A stretch of DNA of 64,000 nt from Anaeramoeba flamelloides (Eukaryota; Metamonada; Anaeramoebidae). The notes below the pieces were generated by a model. The model had not been told where the DNA came from. It saw only the letters and a list, made by a program, of their open reading frames with translations, and did not search any database. The translations under genes were made by a program, and so were the position numbers. Numbering within the stretch: position 1 is the first letter of the stretch; every line of letters begins with the position of its first letter. The stretch is taken from assembly GCA_027625915.1 (NCBI GenBank), contig JANTQA010000051.1, positions 1,860,501 to 1,924,500 on the forward strand, read 5' to 3'. Positions 45,962 through 58,700 of this stretch are shown one piece after another.

Positions 45962-48900
45962 TTATAATATTGTACAACGCTTTTTTTTCTGTGTATTTTT
46001 TTTATTTCCAGACGATCTTCTTATTTCGCGAACAATTTCAAAAAAAGCATCTTTCACATTTATATTTTCCTTTGCTGAAGTTTCAAAAAATGGGCAATTA
46101 TTTTTTTTTGCAAATTTCTCTGCTTCTTTGTATGTTACTTTCCTTTCTCCATCGAGATCACATTTGTTTCCAACCAATACAATTGGAATGTTTTTTATTG
46201 AAAATTTCCCAGATCCAGTGTATTTTTCATCACTTTCCTTTATTTTTGCAATTAAATCAAAATACTCACCCGCTTTATTGAAACTATCACGATTAATGAT
46301 TGAATATGCAATTATATACCCTTCGCCCTTATCCAGATACTGTTAATGTTTGATTTAGTTTGAGAAATAAAGGATTAGTTTTAAAATTGAAAATTATTTC
46401 ACAGGTAATTCATCCAAAAACATATATTTTGATATAATTGTTGATGATCCAACAAATTTTTTTTTTTTCTTTGGTTTATTCAAACGAACCGAATTTAAAA
46501 ATTATTATTAAAGCCATTAAAAAAAAGATTTAAATTAAATTGGAAGTGAAAATTGAAAAAAAAAAAAAAATAATAAAATAAAGTTGTAAAAAGTTGGTGA
46601 AGCTATATCTATTTTAAAAGAGTGAGGATTTTTTTTATTTTTGATTGATAAATTGGAAACTGTTAATTTTTATTTATTATTGATAATATTTTTATCATGT
46701 TTAAACACACACTATGGTTATGGTGGGCGTATATATACGCATTGTTAAGTGCTGCCAAGTGCCTAGGTTTCTTGAGTTTTTCTGTTTTATTTGTAAAGTG
46801 TTCTAGGTTTTTTTTTCTTTTTGAAATAAACAGAAAATTTTAATAAATTTTCATTTTATTTCAAAAAGTAAAAAAAAAACCTAACGAAAATCAATCCATT
46901 TTTCAAATAAACAGAAAACACAAGAAAACCGAACGAAAGTTTTTCCAGAATTTATAAATAATGGAGAAAAATCAAAGATTTTACTCAATTCTTTTGAATT
47001 CTAGAAAACCTAACGTCTATTTTTTTTTAATGTTTTGAAAATTTCGGTTGAATTTCAAAAGGTAAAAAAAATCTAACGCGGTTTTCTTGAGGTTTTCTGT
47101 TTTATTTGTTAAGTATTCTAGGTTGTTTTAAGGGCTTCTATTTTATTTATGAAGTGTTCTAGATTTTTTTGAGGTTTTTTTGAAATAAATAGAAAATTTT
47201 AATAAATTTTCTATTTTATTTCAATAAGTAAAAAGAACCTAACGAAAATCTATTGATTTTCCAAATAAATAGAAAACTCAAAAAATCCTAATGAAAATCA
47301 ATAGATTTTCCAAATAAATAGAAAACCTCAAAAAAATCTAGAACACTTAACAAATAAACAGAAAACCTCAAGAAAACCTAGGAACTTGACAGCACTCTAA
47401 GGCACTTTCATTAGGTTTTCCAGAATTTAGAAGAATAGAGTAAAATCTATAGATTTTATCCAATTCTTTTGAACCCTGGAAAACCGCCGTTAGCTTTTTT
47501 TTATTTAGAGAAATAAAAAGAAAATTGAAATTTTCTTTTAATTTCTTAAATTGAAAAAAAGCTAGGCACTCTACGGACACTACACTGACACTTACAATAT
47601 TTATCTACTAGGAATTTTTTTTTCGTATTTGAGTTTTTTTAAACGAGTAGAGCATTTTCAAAACTATTAGTTATTATTTACTAAAGTAAATATCCCAAAG
47701 TTAAATAAAACTCATTGTCACATCCATTTAAAATTTTTTTACCCGAAAAAACACCTTTTTTTCTTGACTAGAGACTTTTAAAAAAGGTACTATTAACAAC
47801 AATAAATACAATAGCCTCAAAAATTTGAACTTCTGGAATTTTGATTATATTGTGAATAAACTTTATTATTAAGGACTACGTTTCCGCCCTTGAGGGGGTT
47901 GGGTAATTGTGTTATTTCACTTTTGCTTCTCACAAAAAATTTTCACACGGAAGAAATTGGACAAAAAAAAAAAAAACATTTTTTGTCATCTTTACCTTTC
48001 TACGCAGACTGTTTTTCTTTGTTTTTCAATGAAAAGGAAAATTGAAAATAACAAAAAAAATAATTGCAAAAAATGGCTTTTGGGGATTTTCAAGTACATT
48101 TCAAATTTGAGAACATTTCAGACTTGTACAAGCAAATGTAAAAAAGATGTAGAACAGCCCAAGAAAATAGTGTGAGTTCCGAAAGTTGAAATGGAAATTC
48201 TAAAATATTAAAATCAAAATTTGGCATGATCTAACAAGGTAAAAATTGTGAAAATTGTTGAAATTGTGAAAATTTCACCTTTTTTCTAAAAGAAATACTC
48301 GTTGGACAAATATTACTTGGATTACATAACTCTTTCAAGGGTGATTTTATACATTATTTCACCGTTTTCACCTAAAAACCTAGTCCTTAATGATGAAAGG
48401 TTAATGAAAGTAATAGTTTTGTCTAACTTGTTTTTTTTTAATTTTATTTTTTCATATTAGTGATGTGTAATCTACATTTCGCCACAAATTGAAGAAAGGC
48501 ATTTTTCAAATTTAAAATATGAAGATTGGTGATCACTCAACCTTTTAATTTCTCATGAAAGGCAGATTTTATTCTGAAATTTTTGCTTTTTTTTTTATCA
48601 ATACGAGGATCATTTTTAATTGATGAGATCAATAAATGAGTTGTACTCTTTTACTAAAAGAATTTTTATGGAGACATTTAAACATGGTTCACTCGTAAGA
48701 TTTCCCTTCAATTGTAACATATTTTAACATTAGACTTATCCCTGTGGTATATGCTAGTCCCGTTACATACACAGTAATTTGAAATGGTATTCTTTCAAAA
48801 AGTAAAAGAAAAGAAATCTTGAAAAATTACACCATTCTTTTTATGTAAGAAATATTTTTTTCTTCTAGTGTTGTTGAAAAAGGTGCATACGAAAAGTCTT

Positions 48901-49526
48901 TGTAAGTGTACCTTCAAACTGTCTCATTCGCCTGTTCCAAGCAGTTTTGATAATAATTTTTCGAATTTTTAGAAACATCTTTTCCATAACAAAAAGGTTG
49001 TATTTATTCATCAATAACAATTTTGCCCAGCTCAGAACAAGAGCTCTCGAAATTAAATTCCATTCAATTTTAATTACAGATCTTCATGTTTAAAAATGGT
49101 AGACTTGAAAAATAAATCACAAAACCCTTTTTTTCAAAAAAGCAATTTTCCTCTTTGCCAAAGTATTTTTTTTATTGAAAAAAAGAAAATAGACAAAATG
49201 AGAATAATAAAAAAATTTGGAAAGATATTTACATGAGATAACATCGATGTGTATTCTTCTTGACCTGCTGTGTCCAAAATTTCCAGCATTACTGCTTCGT
49301 TATCGACTCCTAATTGCTTTCGATAAAGTTCTTCGATTGTAGGATCTAAATTAAAAAAAAAAACAGAAAATCAACAATTACTCATGCATGAATAATAAAC
49401 TAAAAAACACCCACAAACTATCTTACCATAATCACTGACAAACCTCTGTTGTAAAAATTGAATTACAAGGGCAGATTTTCCAACAGATCCCATTCCACAT
49501 ATTGCTATTTTTGAGGATAAAGACAT
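45962..49526 (-). CDS. Ras-family small GTPase, three exons, CaaL prenylation motif
   Basis: Exons 49427-49526, 49233-49345 and 45962-46339 (100, 113 and 378 bp) join in frame to a 196-residue GTP-binding switch protein. All G boxes are present: GMGSVGKS (11-18), switch I YDPTIEE with T36, DTAGQEEY with catalytic Q62, NKCD (129-132) and ETSAK (157-161). The lysine-rich tail ends CTIL, a CaaL box that predicts geranylgeranylation and membrane anchoring. The effector loop and DTAGQEEY place it with Ras/Rap rather than Rho or Rab. The Ras position-12 glycine is kept; the next residue is Ser. An insertion of about 14 residues (around [11 protein letters not shown]) precedes the NKCD strand. Introns are 81 bp (GTAAGA to AATTTAG) and 2893 bp (GTAAAT to TTAACAG). 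An in-frame ATG at 49589 would add 21 Phe-rich residues; I prefer 49526 because it matches family length. Confidence 0.92.
46727..47850 (+). repeat. Palindrome-array element N, copy 1
   Basis: A perfect 14-base palindrome (GCGTATATATACGC, 46727-46740) precedes a string of hairpin-forming modules. Type a is CCTAGGTTTTCTTGAGG with TTTTCTGTTTTATTTGT and its inverse. Type b is TTTTGAAATAAACAGAAAA folding on TTTTATTTCAAAAAG (46812-46872, 47172-47230, 47500-47560). Type c is TTTTCCAGAATT folding on AATTCTGGAAAA-like ends (46939-47009, 47416-47485). 47078-47382 forms a larger nested inverted repeat centred on a type-b module. A spacer (CTTGACAGCACTCTAAGGCA, 47384-47403) is shared with copy 2, and the 47610-47840 flank is also shared. 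No protein is encoded. Confidence 0.75.
47860..48410. repeat. Inverted-repeat element M
   Basis: Ends TTATTATTAAGGACTA and TAGTCCTTAATGATGA pair, and the arms extend inward (CGCCCTTGAGGGGGTTGGGT against ACATAACTCTTTCAAGGGTG). It is about 550 bp. The open frame at 47909-48175 lies inside and is poly-Lys/Phe, so it is not called a gene. It abuts the end of palindrome-array copy 1. Confidence 0.55.
48460..48770 (+). repeat. Family E interspersed repeat, second copy
   Basis: See the copy at 29.63 kb. The shared end word is TATATGCTAGTCCC. Aligned by eye, with modest identity. Confidence 0.35.
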
Positions 49527-49589
49527 AAAAAAGGAAAAAGAAGAAAAAATAAAAACTTTTTTGATTTTCGAAGATCTTAAATATTTCAT

Positions 49590-51509
49590 TCAATCATTTT
49601 TTTAAAGGAGATCATTCCTATAAAGGACATTACTTTTTTACTGTTACACTATACCTTCCTTTAAAATCCTTAATCAAAAGGTAACTGTTCTGTAAATAAT
49701 AAATGGGAAAACATTTTTACTTCATTTCCCTTTTTTGATTTTTAAATGAAAAAGTTCTCTTGGAAATAGATTTAAAAATGGTTGTATCCAAATCTTTGTT
49801 TCGAACTTTTTTTTTGTGTTACATGCAGTGTGAACTTAGAATACCAAAATCAAATGAGAGGAATTTTTAAGAAATTAAAAAAAAGCATTTCAGTTAAAAT
49901 TTTAGCCCATTTAAATATCTGAAATGCTTTAGTTTTAAATTGATGGTTTCTTTGTTCTTTATTAAGAATTGCTTTGAAAACCTGATATATTATTTTTAGA
50001 AAATTAGGAACAATTATTTGGAAATATTTAAGAAAAATTGTGCAATATTTTGGTTATCTTAGAATATTTCAAGTATTTAGTGAATAACATAATTTGTTCT
50101 CTATTGTGAAAGTGAAAATATAAATAATTAAATTGAGATCAAAATTCAATAAGAAAGATCAACAAATAAGAACAATTTAACTTTCAATTGGTTTTATCGA
50201 GATACAGTTTTTTTTGGATCTAAATTGAGTTTGGGTAAACAATTAGTCTAATCAACATTTTTCAATTACTCAAGGTTCCTATACTCAGGGTTGTTTTGTA
50301 AACCCAAAATCTTTAGGTTCAAATACAGTACTAGAATATTTTCATACACACCCTAATGAACAAAAGAATAAACAAAAATAATTTTTTTTTAAAAAGTCCA
50401 ATACAATAGTTTGTTAAATAACATGTGTTCACTTTTTTTTTTGTGTTTTTGAAAATTATATATTTTTATTGTTTTTTGTAAATAAATGTTGTTTTTTTTT
50501 TTTGAAAGTTTTTCTTATTTTCTTCAGCTTTGGTTTTTGGTTATTATTTTCTGTTTAATGAAAAATACAATTCAGAATAACTATACTTATAAATAAAACA
50601 ATATTTAGAATAGATTATATGATTTCAAAGTGTTTTTCTACAACCTTCAAGTCCACTTCCTCATAAAAGAGATCTAATTCAACCAAAATTAAACAAATCA
50701 ACACCAAAATAAAAAACCACTAAAATTTTCAATTTGAATGAATCCAAAATAAAATCAATAAAAATTATCAAAATTGAGTTTCTGAAAAACTTTTTTACTG
50801 ATATCTCCACATGAACAAAAATGATATATTAATTCTTTAAACTTTTTTTGAAAAAAAATGAAAACAAAATTCATTTCCATTTCAGTTTTGTCCTTTAGTC
50901 AATCGTCTTCAAATCATATCTTGTAATTTGATAATTTTATTTATTTATTTATTTTTTTCTTTTTTTTTTTGGCTATTTTGTATGAGACAAGAATCATCAG
51001 AGTATGATATTGCATATTGAATCCTAAGTTAATTAACCGATATTCTATCTGATTAAAATTTGATAAGAACATGCCAAATGACCAAATTATTTAAAAATCA
51101 ATCCTTTTTCAGCAATTTTCATAATGAAAGCAAATTAAACCTCTTATAAGATCAATTTTCATTGGCTATATCGGGATCTTTGATTTTTTCATTCAATTAG
51201 AAGAAAAAATATTTATTGGAAACTTTGAAAACAAATTTCTTATTTGACTTAGGGAATGACTATATTATTGCCAAGACATACTTCTCTGTTAAAAATAAAC
51301 ATATTCTTGAAAACTTTTTATTTCAACGACAGATAAAAATAGAAAACAATATCAAAAAAGTTGGAAAACAACACTTAAATCCACTTTTTTTGTAAAAAAC
51401 CACAGCAAAAGTTTGAAAAAAATATAAAAGTTAACACCTGTTATTCAACAAACTGTATAAAAAAAAAATAAAATTCAAAATTCATATTTTCACAACCTAT
51501 AACTCAATT
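49590..51509. other. 5' flank of the Ras-like gene
   Basis: AT-rich, no gene supported. The promoter should lie within the first few hundred bases, but no motif can be named. Confidence 0.4.
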
Positions 51510-52450
51510 ATCATTTGGTCCTTGTGAATCGGGTTTATTCACAATATTATCAACATTCTAGTTCCAACAATCTTGGGGCTTTTTTATTTATTGTTTTATT
51601 AGTACTACGCTTATTTACAGTATCTAGTCTAGAAAAAAAACTATTTTTAGGGGGAAATTTTTTAAATGGATACTACAATTTATTTACCTTGGATTAAACT
51701 TTAAGATATTTTTTCAATAGAAAATAACTATTAGTTTTGAAAAAAATTTACTCGTCTAAAAAAACTCAAATACGAAAAAAAAATAACCCAAGATAAATAT
51801 TCTGTATCCTAGATTTTCCAGAATTCAAAATAAAAGAGAAAAATCTTTGATTTTAACGAATTCCTTTGAATTCTGGAAAACCAAACTATATTCTTTCTCA
51901 AGTACCTCGGTTTTCTTGGAGGTTTCTATTTTATTTGTTGAATCTATTGATTTCCCAAATAAACAGAAAACCCAAGAAAACCGTACGAAAGTGTCCGTAG
52001 AGTACCGTCAAGTACCTAGGTTTTATTGAGGTTTTCTATTTTATTTGTCAAATCTATTGATTTTGGTTTTGTTTTTTTTGAGTTTTCTATTTATTTGTGA
52101 AGTGTTCTAGGTTTTTTTGAGATTTTCTATTTTATTTAGAAAATCAATTAATTCTCCAAATAAATAGAAAACTCAAAAAAAAACAAAACCAAAATCAATA
52201 GATTTAACAAATAAAATATAAAACCCCAAAAAAACCTATAAGAATTCACAAATAAACATAAAATTCAAGAAAACTTAACGGATCTTTTCCAGAATTCAAA
52301 AGAATTTAGAAAAATCTTCGATTTTAATCAATTCTTTTAAATTTTGGAAAACCTAACGACCCTTTTTTTTTTTTTGAAATAAATCGAGAATTTAAATAAA
52401 TTCTCTTTTGATTACAAAAATTAAAAAAAACTAAAAGGAAAAATAAAAAA
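51510..52450 (-). repeat. Palindrome-array element N, copy 2 (inverted)
   Basis: The flank 51537-51782 matches copy 1 at 47617-47840 in reverse (for example AAAAAACTCAAATACGAAAA and TAACTATTAGTTTTGAAAA). The array follows. Type c is at 51813-51880 and 52286-52352. A type a hairpin spans 51907-51983 (CGGTTTTCTTGGAGG against CCCAAGAAAACCG). The spacer GTGTCCGTAGAGTACCGTCA is at 51991-52010. A nested inverted repeat spans 52018-52245, and type b is at 52365-52425. Module order mirrors copy 1 with differences in number. Confidence 0.7.
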
Positions 52451-55400
52451 AAAAAAAATATTTATTTCAATTTAAAAGAAATAATTATTCTTTCTTATAT
52501 TCAAAATAATTCATTTCCTATTTGAAAGATATTTATTGACTATAAAACACTTGGGAAATATAATAAAATGTTCTCATAGCTAGAAGCAAAATAATTTCAA
52601 TTTTTTTATTATTAAATTTATAAAAATCTTACTGGAAAATTGGTTTTTTCAACTTAAATTGTTAAATATATTTAAAAATTATTTTTTGATCAAAGATCTT
52701 TTATTAATTAATAGTGATTATTATAATTGAAGTTATTTAAAAGGTGAAAAAATAGCAAATTTTTATTTTTTTTTTTTGATAAACTGTTTTCATGATCGAG
52801 AATTCTTGAATACTAGTAACATAATTTTTTTTTTTATATTATTATTTGAAAAAAAAGGAGATTATGAATCATTCTATCAAATTTATTTTTGTACATATTG
52901 GTTTTTTAGGACAATTTTGATTATTTTCTTACCTAGATGTAAACTTATTATGTTCAAAACCGCAATGAATTATAATAAACTTGATTTATTGATAGAATAA
53001 AAAGAGAACAAATCACTTTTTAAAACTTTAAATTATCACATAAATTTTGTTTCAGTAAAAAGATTCCAAATTTTTTTTCAAATATCAATTATTTTTTATA
53101 ACCAATATTTAAAGATTAAATAAAAAATAAGTAGAATAACACAAATCAGAGAATATCTGATACTGGCCTAAAAAGAATCTAATAAAATAGTGTATTTTCT
53201 TTAAAATTGAAAAACCCAAATTCTTCAATTCCTAATTGAGAAAAACAGCAATGTACAATTTGTAGTCAAATTGGAGATCAAATAAAAATCTCAATGGAAA
53301 TAAAAATGATTTTTCTACAATCATATATACTCATTCAATAATATTAGAATAATACTTTTTTACTAGGTGACACAAAATTTTACAAGAAAAAAATAATTAC
53401 TTTTCAAATAAATTTATAATTTGAATAGGATTGGAAAAAAAAAGCAAAAAAATCATTTTCAAATTTTCAAATTTCCAATAATATATTTTTTCTTCAAATA
53501 CACTTTTAAACACATTAAATACCCGTAATTAAACTATTATAACTCTAAATCTTTTACTGATAAATGGTTGCATGGTTCTAGAAGTCAAATGATGAGTATT
53601 TTTCTAGGAATTGGTGATTAATTCCAGTAATAACCAGAAAAAAAAAGAGTTGATAGTTTGGAGTTAAATTTACATAGCTTTCATGAGGAAATTTACTTTT
53701 AGGTGCCAACTTAAATTACCATTTTTCAAATTAAAAGCAAAATTATATAAGGAGAATATCTCAAATTCAGTCCCAAACAACAACTCCAAGAATAAAAATC
53801 AACCATTATATAATAAAAATAAATTTTCGATAAATAAAAATATCTCTTTATAAAATGATTTTTTTCGATAATTTTATTTTTAATTTGAAATCTGAACTTT
53901 TGTAGAAATGTTGAAGAATTGAATATATCTTAGTATTGTGTTGGAAGGTTTCTTTTCAATGATATAAAAAATTAAAAACAAAATAGATAAATTAACAACA
54001 TCACAAAATTTTACATTCAATTCATAAAAAAAAAAATCAACAAATGCAAGTTTTTAAAAAAAACACAATTATAAGAATACCATAATCCTTTTTGTTTCAA
54101 TTTTAACAAATTATTCATTAAGTTTAAACCAAATTTTCAAATAAAAAAATTTCATTCTTTTATTTATCCCTTTTTTTTTTTTCTACTTTATTATGACTTT
54201 GTCTGGAAATAAAATCAAAAACGTAAAAGAAATAAAAATTCTATTATTTTCTCCTTTTAAACTACAAAATTATTGTTCAATAAGAGAAAACAACCAATAA
54301 TAATCAAATTGAACATTAATCAATTTTTCACAAGATTAAAAGTATAGTAGGGAAAAAAATACCTTATATGAAAAAAATCTCAAATGAGAATTTTTAATTG
54401 TGAATATTAGGAAAATTGTTGAGTAATTTCTTGTATTTCCAATCAATTCCTTTTTATAAATAACCAACTTTTTTATTAGTCCCTTGTACTAAACCTACCC
54501 AAAGTTCATTAAAGTAGGGTTGACGTAGAATACTCATGTAATTGTTTGATAGCATAAGTAGATCAACTTTTTTTGAAAAACAATAGAGTTTCATGGAATT
54601 TACTTTGAGTTTTGAAAAATGATAATTTTATTCTTGTTTTTTGATTGATCAAATGGACTTTGAACAAGTGTAATTTTATTTATCATAATTCTAATAAGTG
54701 GGTGAGTTATAATTTTCAAACTTTGATTCAAAAAAATGTGATTTGTTTTTAAATGAAAGTATATACCAAACAATTTTTCTAATACTAACAATTCAAAAAC
54801 TTGTCAGGGATTTTTTTCACTACTTTCCTATATAATTCTAGAATTTCATAAACCAAAACCTACTGATCAATACTTTTAATAATATTGATAATAGTATACA
54901 TTTTTATTGGAAATCTTTAATCCAATCCTAAGACACCCAAACAGTTCTTATTTATGAAAATAGCCTTATCACTAACAATACAAAAAAAAACAAAAAAAAC
55001 AATAACGAATCATAACTGTATAATTAGCGTTGTATTGGAAACAACTTTTTCTTTGGTTCAATTGACTTTTATGTAGAATGAACCCGAGTTTACTTACTTT
55101 GAAAAGAAACTTAATCCAAAATGATTCTTCTCAATGACTTTCTAATAGAATCTTCTCTGCTTGAGTGAATGATTATTATTTAACCAAACTCATTCTATTT
55201 GAGAAAACTTTTGAAATTGGTATTTAGGTATCTAAAAAAAAATAAAATCTTATTGAAGCTAAAAAATAAAAATCAAGTTTTTCATTTTACTTTAAAAATT
55301 CTATTTCTAATTGTGGTTTTGAATTCTGTACTCAAGATTTTTTTTTCACAAAAACACAAAATTATTATTCAATTCTTAGTTAAATGGCCATTTCTGGACT

Positions 55401-55737
55401 AATATGTAGATTTTTCAATCGACCATCTTCTCTTAGAAAGGCCCAATCCATTTTAAAAATTATAAAATATCTAATAAATTACATTTATAAAAAATTAAAA
55501 GTAAAAAAAAAAAAAAATAAAAAAAAAAAAAAAATTGTTTTAGTTTTTGCTACTAAATAATGAGTTTTTAAAACTAAATAATGTCTTTTAAAAGATGTAT
55601 TGAGAATATTTTTAAAAAGAAAAATATTGCTTTATTTTTTCTTTCTGTGAGTTTTTATAAAAACAAATAAACGAATTAAACAAATGACAATTTTTATCTA
55701 AAATTATTAATTCAAAGCAATCAAAGAGCTCAATTGA
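52451..55737. other. Long AT-rich intergenic region
   Basis: No gene supported. Open frames (52776-53000, 54600-54791, 55199-55402) have the Phe/Ile/Lys/Asn composition expected from AT-rich non-coding DNA, and none has a recognisable domain. Confidence 0.4.
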
Positions 55738-58700
55738 TTACAAATCCTTAATTGTTTGCTTTATATATGAAGCAAAAAGATGAACAGTATTTTGATTAAT
55801 TTTTGGAAAGGGAATTTCATTCTTCAAAGCGAAAACCAATCTTGAGCAATCCATATCACGTATTCCAGGTAATCTATTTCCTCTAAAAAAAGGTTCTAAA
55901 GGGGTTAAGGGATTTTTTTTATTCATATTTTTCAACAATTCCGTTTTAAAATCATTAAAATTTAATTGATTAATTTTCAAATTTTCATTTTTAATCAAAT
56001 TGTCAATAATAAAATTTAATTCAGTATTATAAATATTTGTCAAATGGAAAACCTTTTCATTAAAAACAACCGAAGGCTTATCCAAAGTCAAATGGGCGAT
56101 AGCCTTAGCACAGAAATCCACCGGTATTAAATTAAAATATTTCTCAGAGTCCTGTGGAGCAGATTTTAAATAACAAAAGCCTGCGATTAATCTAAAGACA
56201 AAATCCTTTTCGTTCAAATAGCCAGTTTTTGTTGAACAAAAAATTGATGATGGCCTCCAGATTGAGACTCTTAATCCTAATTCATCACGGGCCTTGTGCA
56301 TTAGCCTTTCAGACACCCATTTGGACCGCGAATACCCACCGTCATACTTTGGCTCCACGATAAAGGGGTCTGTGTTTTCATAATATATTCCCCTTTCGGG
56401 ATGATTGACGGGGAACATTGAAACAGTGGAGATGAAATGAATTGGTATTTTGCCATTGATCGTCTCGTTTAGCATTGATAGCCGAATTATCTGCTCAGTT
56501 CCTTGCACATTTGGCCTTTTCAATACGTTGTACGGCAAGATCGCATCGACCAATGCGCCCGAATGATAAATTTGATCAATATTATTTGCCAAATTTTGAA
56601 AAGATTCTTGATCTAATCCAAAATACTTTTCACTCAGGGATCCTTTTATTATTTTGACTTTTTTATGAAACAATTCATTTATTTTATTTCTTTTTTCAAT
56701 TCTTTTCTTAATTTTCTTTTCTCCAGCTACCAGATCATTCTTGTCTTCTTCTTCTATTTGCTTTTTCTTTTCCTTCTCCATTTTTTGCATTTTTTGTATT
56801 TGCTCATCCAAGCCATAAAATACATTTTGGAAATTTTTAAATAATCGATTTTTGCCCTCTTCGGCCTTACCACATCTCACTAGGCAAGAAATCGACTTTA
56901 CGCTTTTTCTTTTTAATAATTGGTACAAGAGATGGATTCCCAAAAAGCCAGTGGCGCCAGTAATAAATAAGGAATTATGTGGATACCCGTTAGAAACCTT
57001 TTCAAGCAAATCCATTGGCAAACTTGCTTCCTTTTCCCAATTTATTAATTTATCTGGATCAGTGTTTGGACTCTCGTCATCGTCGCCACCATTCTCGGCA
57101 TTATTCGATTTTTTCACAAAATTGATTAATTCTTTTAATGGCCCATATATTAACCATTTTGGTATTTCAATTTTGTATAGAGAGCTGATCGTGTTTTTTA
57201 TTCTTACAATGGCAATTGAATCTGCACCAAGTTCATAACATGATTTGTTCAGTTCCAATTTTTTAATCTTTAAAATATTTAATAAAAGTGAAACAATCAT
57301 TTCTTGATTTGAATCATTATTTTGGCTATTGTTTTCAATGTTTTCATATAACCCCAGAATTTGCTTTTTATATTTCTCATATATCCCCTTTCGATTTGGT
57401 TTCATTGTTTGAGTTAACAATCCATTTTCAACTGAAAATTCTTCTTTATTTTCAATAATTATTCCTTTTGGTATTTCATATGCTGCTAAATGATTTTGAA
57501 ACGCCAATTCTCTTAAATTTGATAAAATCACTTCTTCAATATTAATTTTTTCTTTTTCTTTTTCTTTTCCTTTTTCAATATTAATTGTTTCCTTTTCCTT
57601 TTCCTTTTCCTTTTCATTTTCTTTTTCATTTTCATTTTCATTTTCATTTTCATTTTCCTTTTCATTTTCCTTTTCTTTTTCTTTTTCGTTTTCAATTTCA
57701 ATTTCAATTTCTTTTTCGATTTCTTCTTTTCGATTTCCAGAATCAATATTCTTTTCTTGATAATCCTTATTTAATACTGCCACAGCAATTAAAAAAGACT
57801 TTTCAGACCAAGCATGAATATATATTTGATCAATATAAGCTGATTTTTCAAAAATGCCTTCCAAATATGTCGGCGTTACAAATACTCCTTGATTTAATTT
57901 GACGATATTTTTGATTCGATCAATAATTTTAATTTCCTTTTCATTGATCAACTCACCGATATCACCGGTTCTAAAATAACCATCCTTAGTAAAATTATCT
58001 TTATTTGCTTTTTTATTTTTCCAATAACCCCTGATCATGATCTTAGATTTGACACATATTTCGCCATATTTTGGAGTAAAATAACCTAATTCTTTGCAAT
58101 CAATTAATTTGACATTAACATCCTTTGTAATAATTTGATTCCGGGCAATTGATCCCACTTCAGTGGAGCCAAAGGCCTCTTGAACTCTGCATTGAATAAA
58201 AGTCGTTTTTAAAAAATCCAGAGTTTGTTTGCTAGTGGCCGCTCCTCCAGTGACTATATTTCTGATACGATGTCCAAAAAAATCTTGATATTTCTTTTTT
58301 AATTTGTATTTTAAGTCAAGTATTACTTTTTCAATTTCATTTTCATTTTCATTATTGTTATTGTTATCGTTCTTTAATTTCTTTTGATAATTATTAATTT
58401 GTTCATTTAATTCTTGTTCAAATTGATTCCTAATCATATCATAGATTCTTGGTGTTGAGCTAAAAATTGTTGGGTTAGTTAACTTGATTTCTTTAAAAAA
58501 TTGTTCCATTCCATTTGATACAGCAGTACGCCCACCCATGAAAATTGTATTAATTGAGCCCACTCGTTCCATATTTTGTGATAAACTACTCCAAGAGAGC
58601 ATTACAAATGGGGTTGGTACAGATTTTTGTTTAACAAATCTTTTTTTCCATAAGTCGTTTGTGAAAACAACACCTTTGGGATTACCAGTCGATCCTGATG

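Larger units (their letters stand above)
46340..49232 (-). other. 2.9-kb intron of the Ras-like gene, filled with repeats
   Basis: Boundaries are fixed by exons that join in phase 0 across a conserved Ras region (TSMLSH / YLDKGEGY). It holds one copy of the palindrome-array element (46.73-47.85 kb), an inverted-repeat element (47.86-48.41 kb) and family E sequence (48.46-48.77 kb). Confidence 0.85.

Noticed and set aside
45870-46346. A 158-codon plus-strand frame over the last Ras exon.
   Set aside because: The minus strand encodes the Ras G4 and G5 boxes here. The plus frame is a shadow.
46727-47850. The repeated array was considered as a CRISPR.
   Set aside because: Modules are themselves palindromes of different types with no uniform spacers, and the locus is in a eukaryotic intron with no cas genes.
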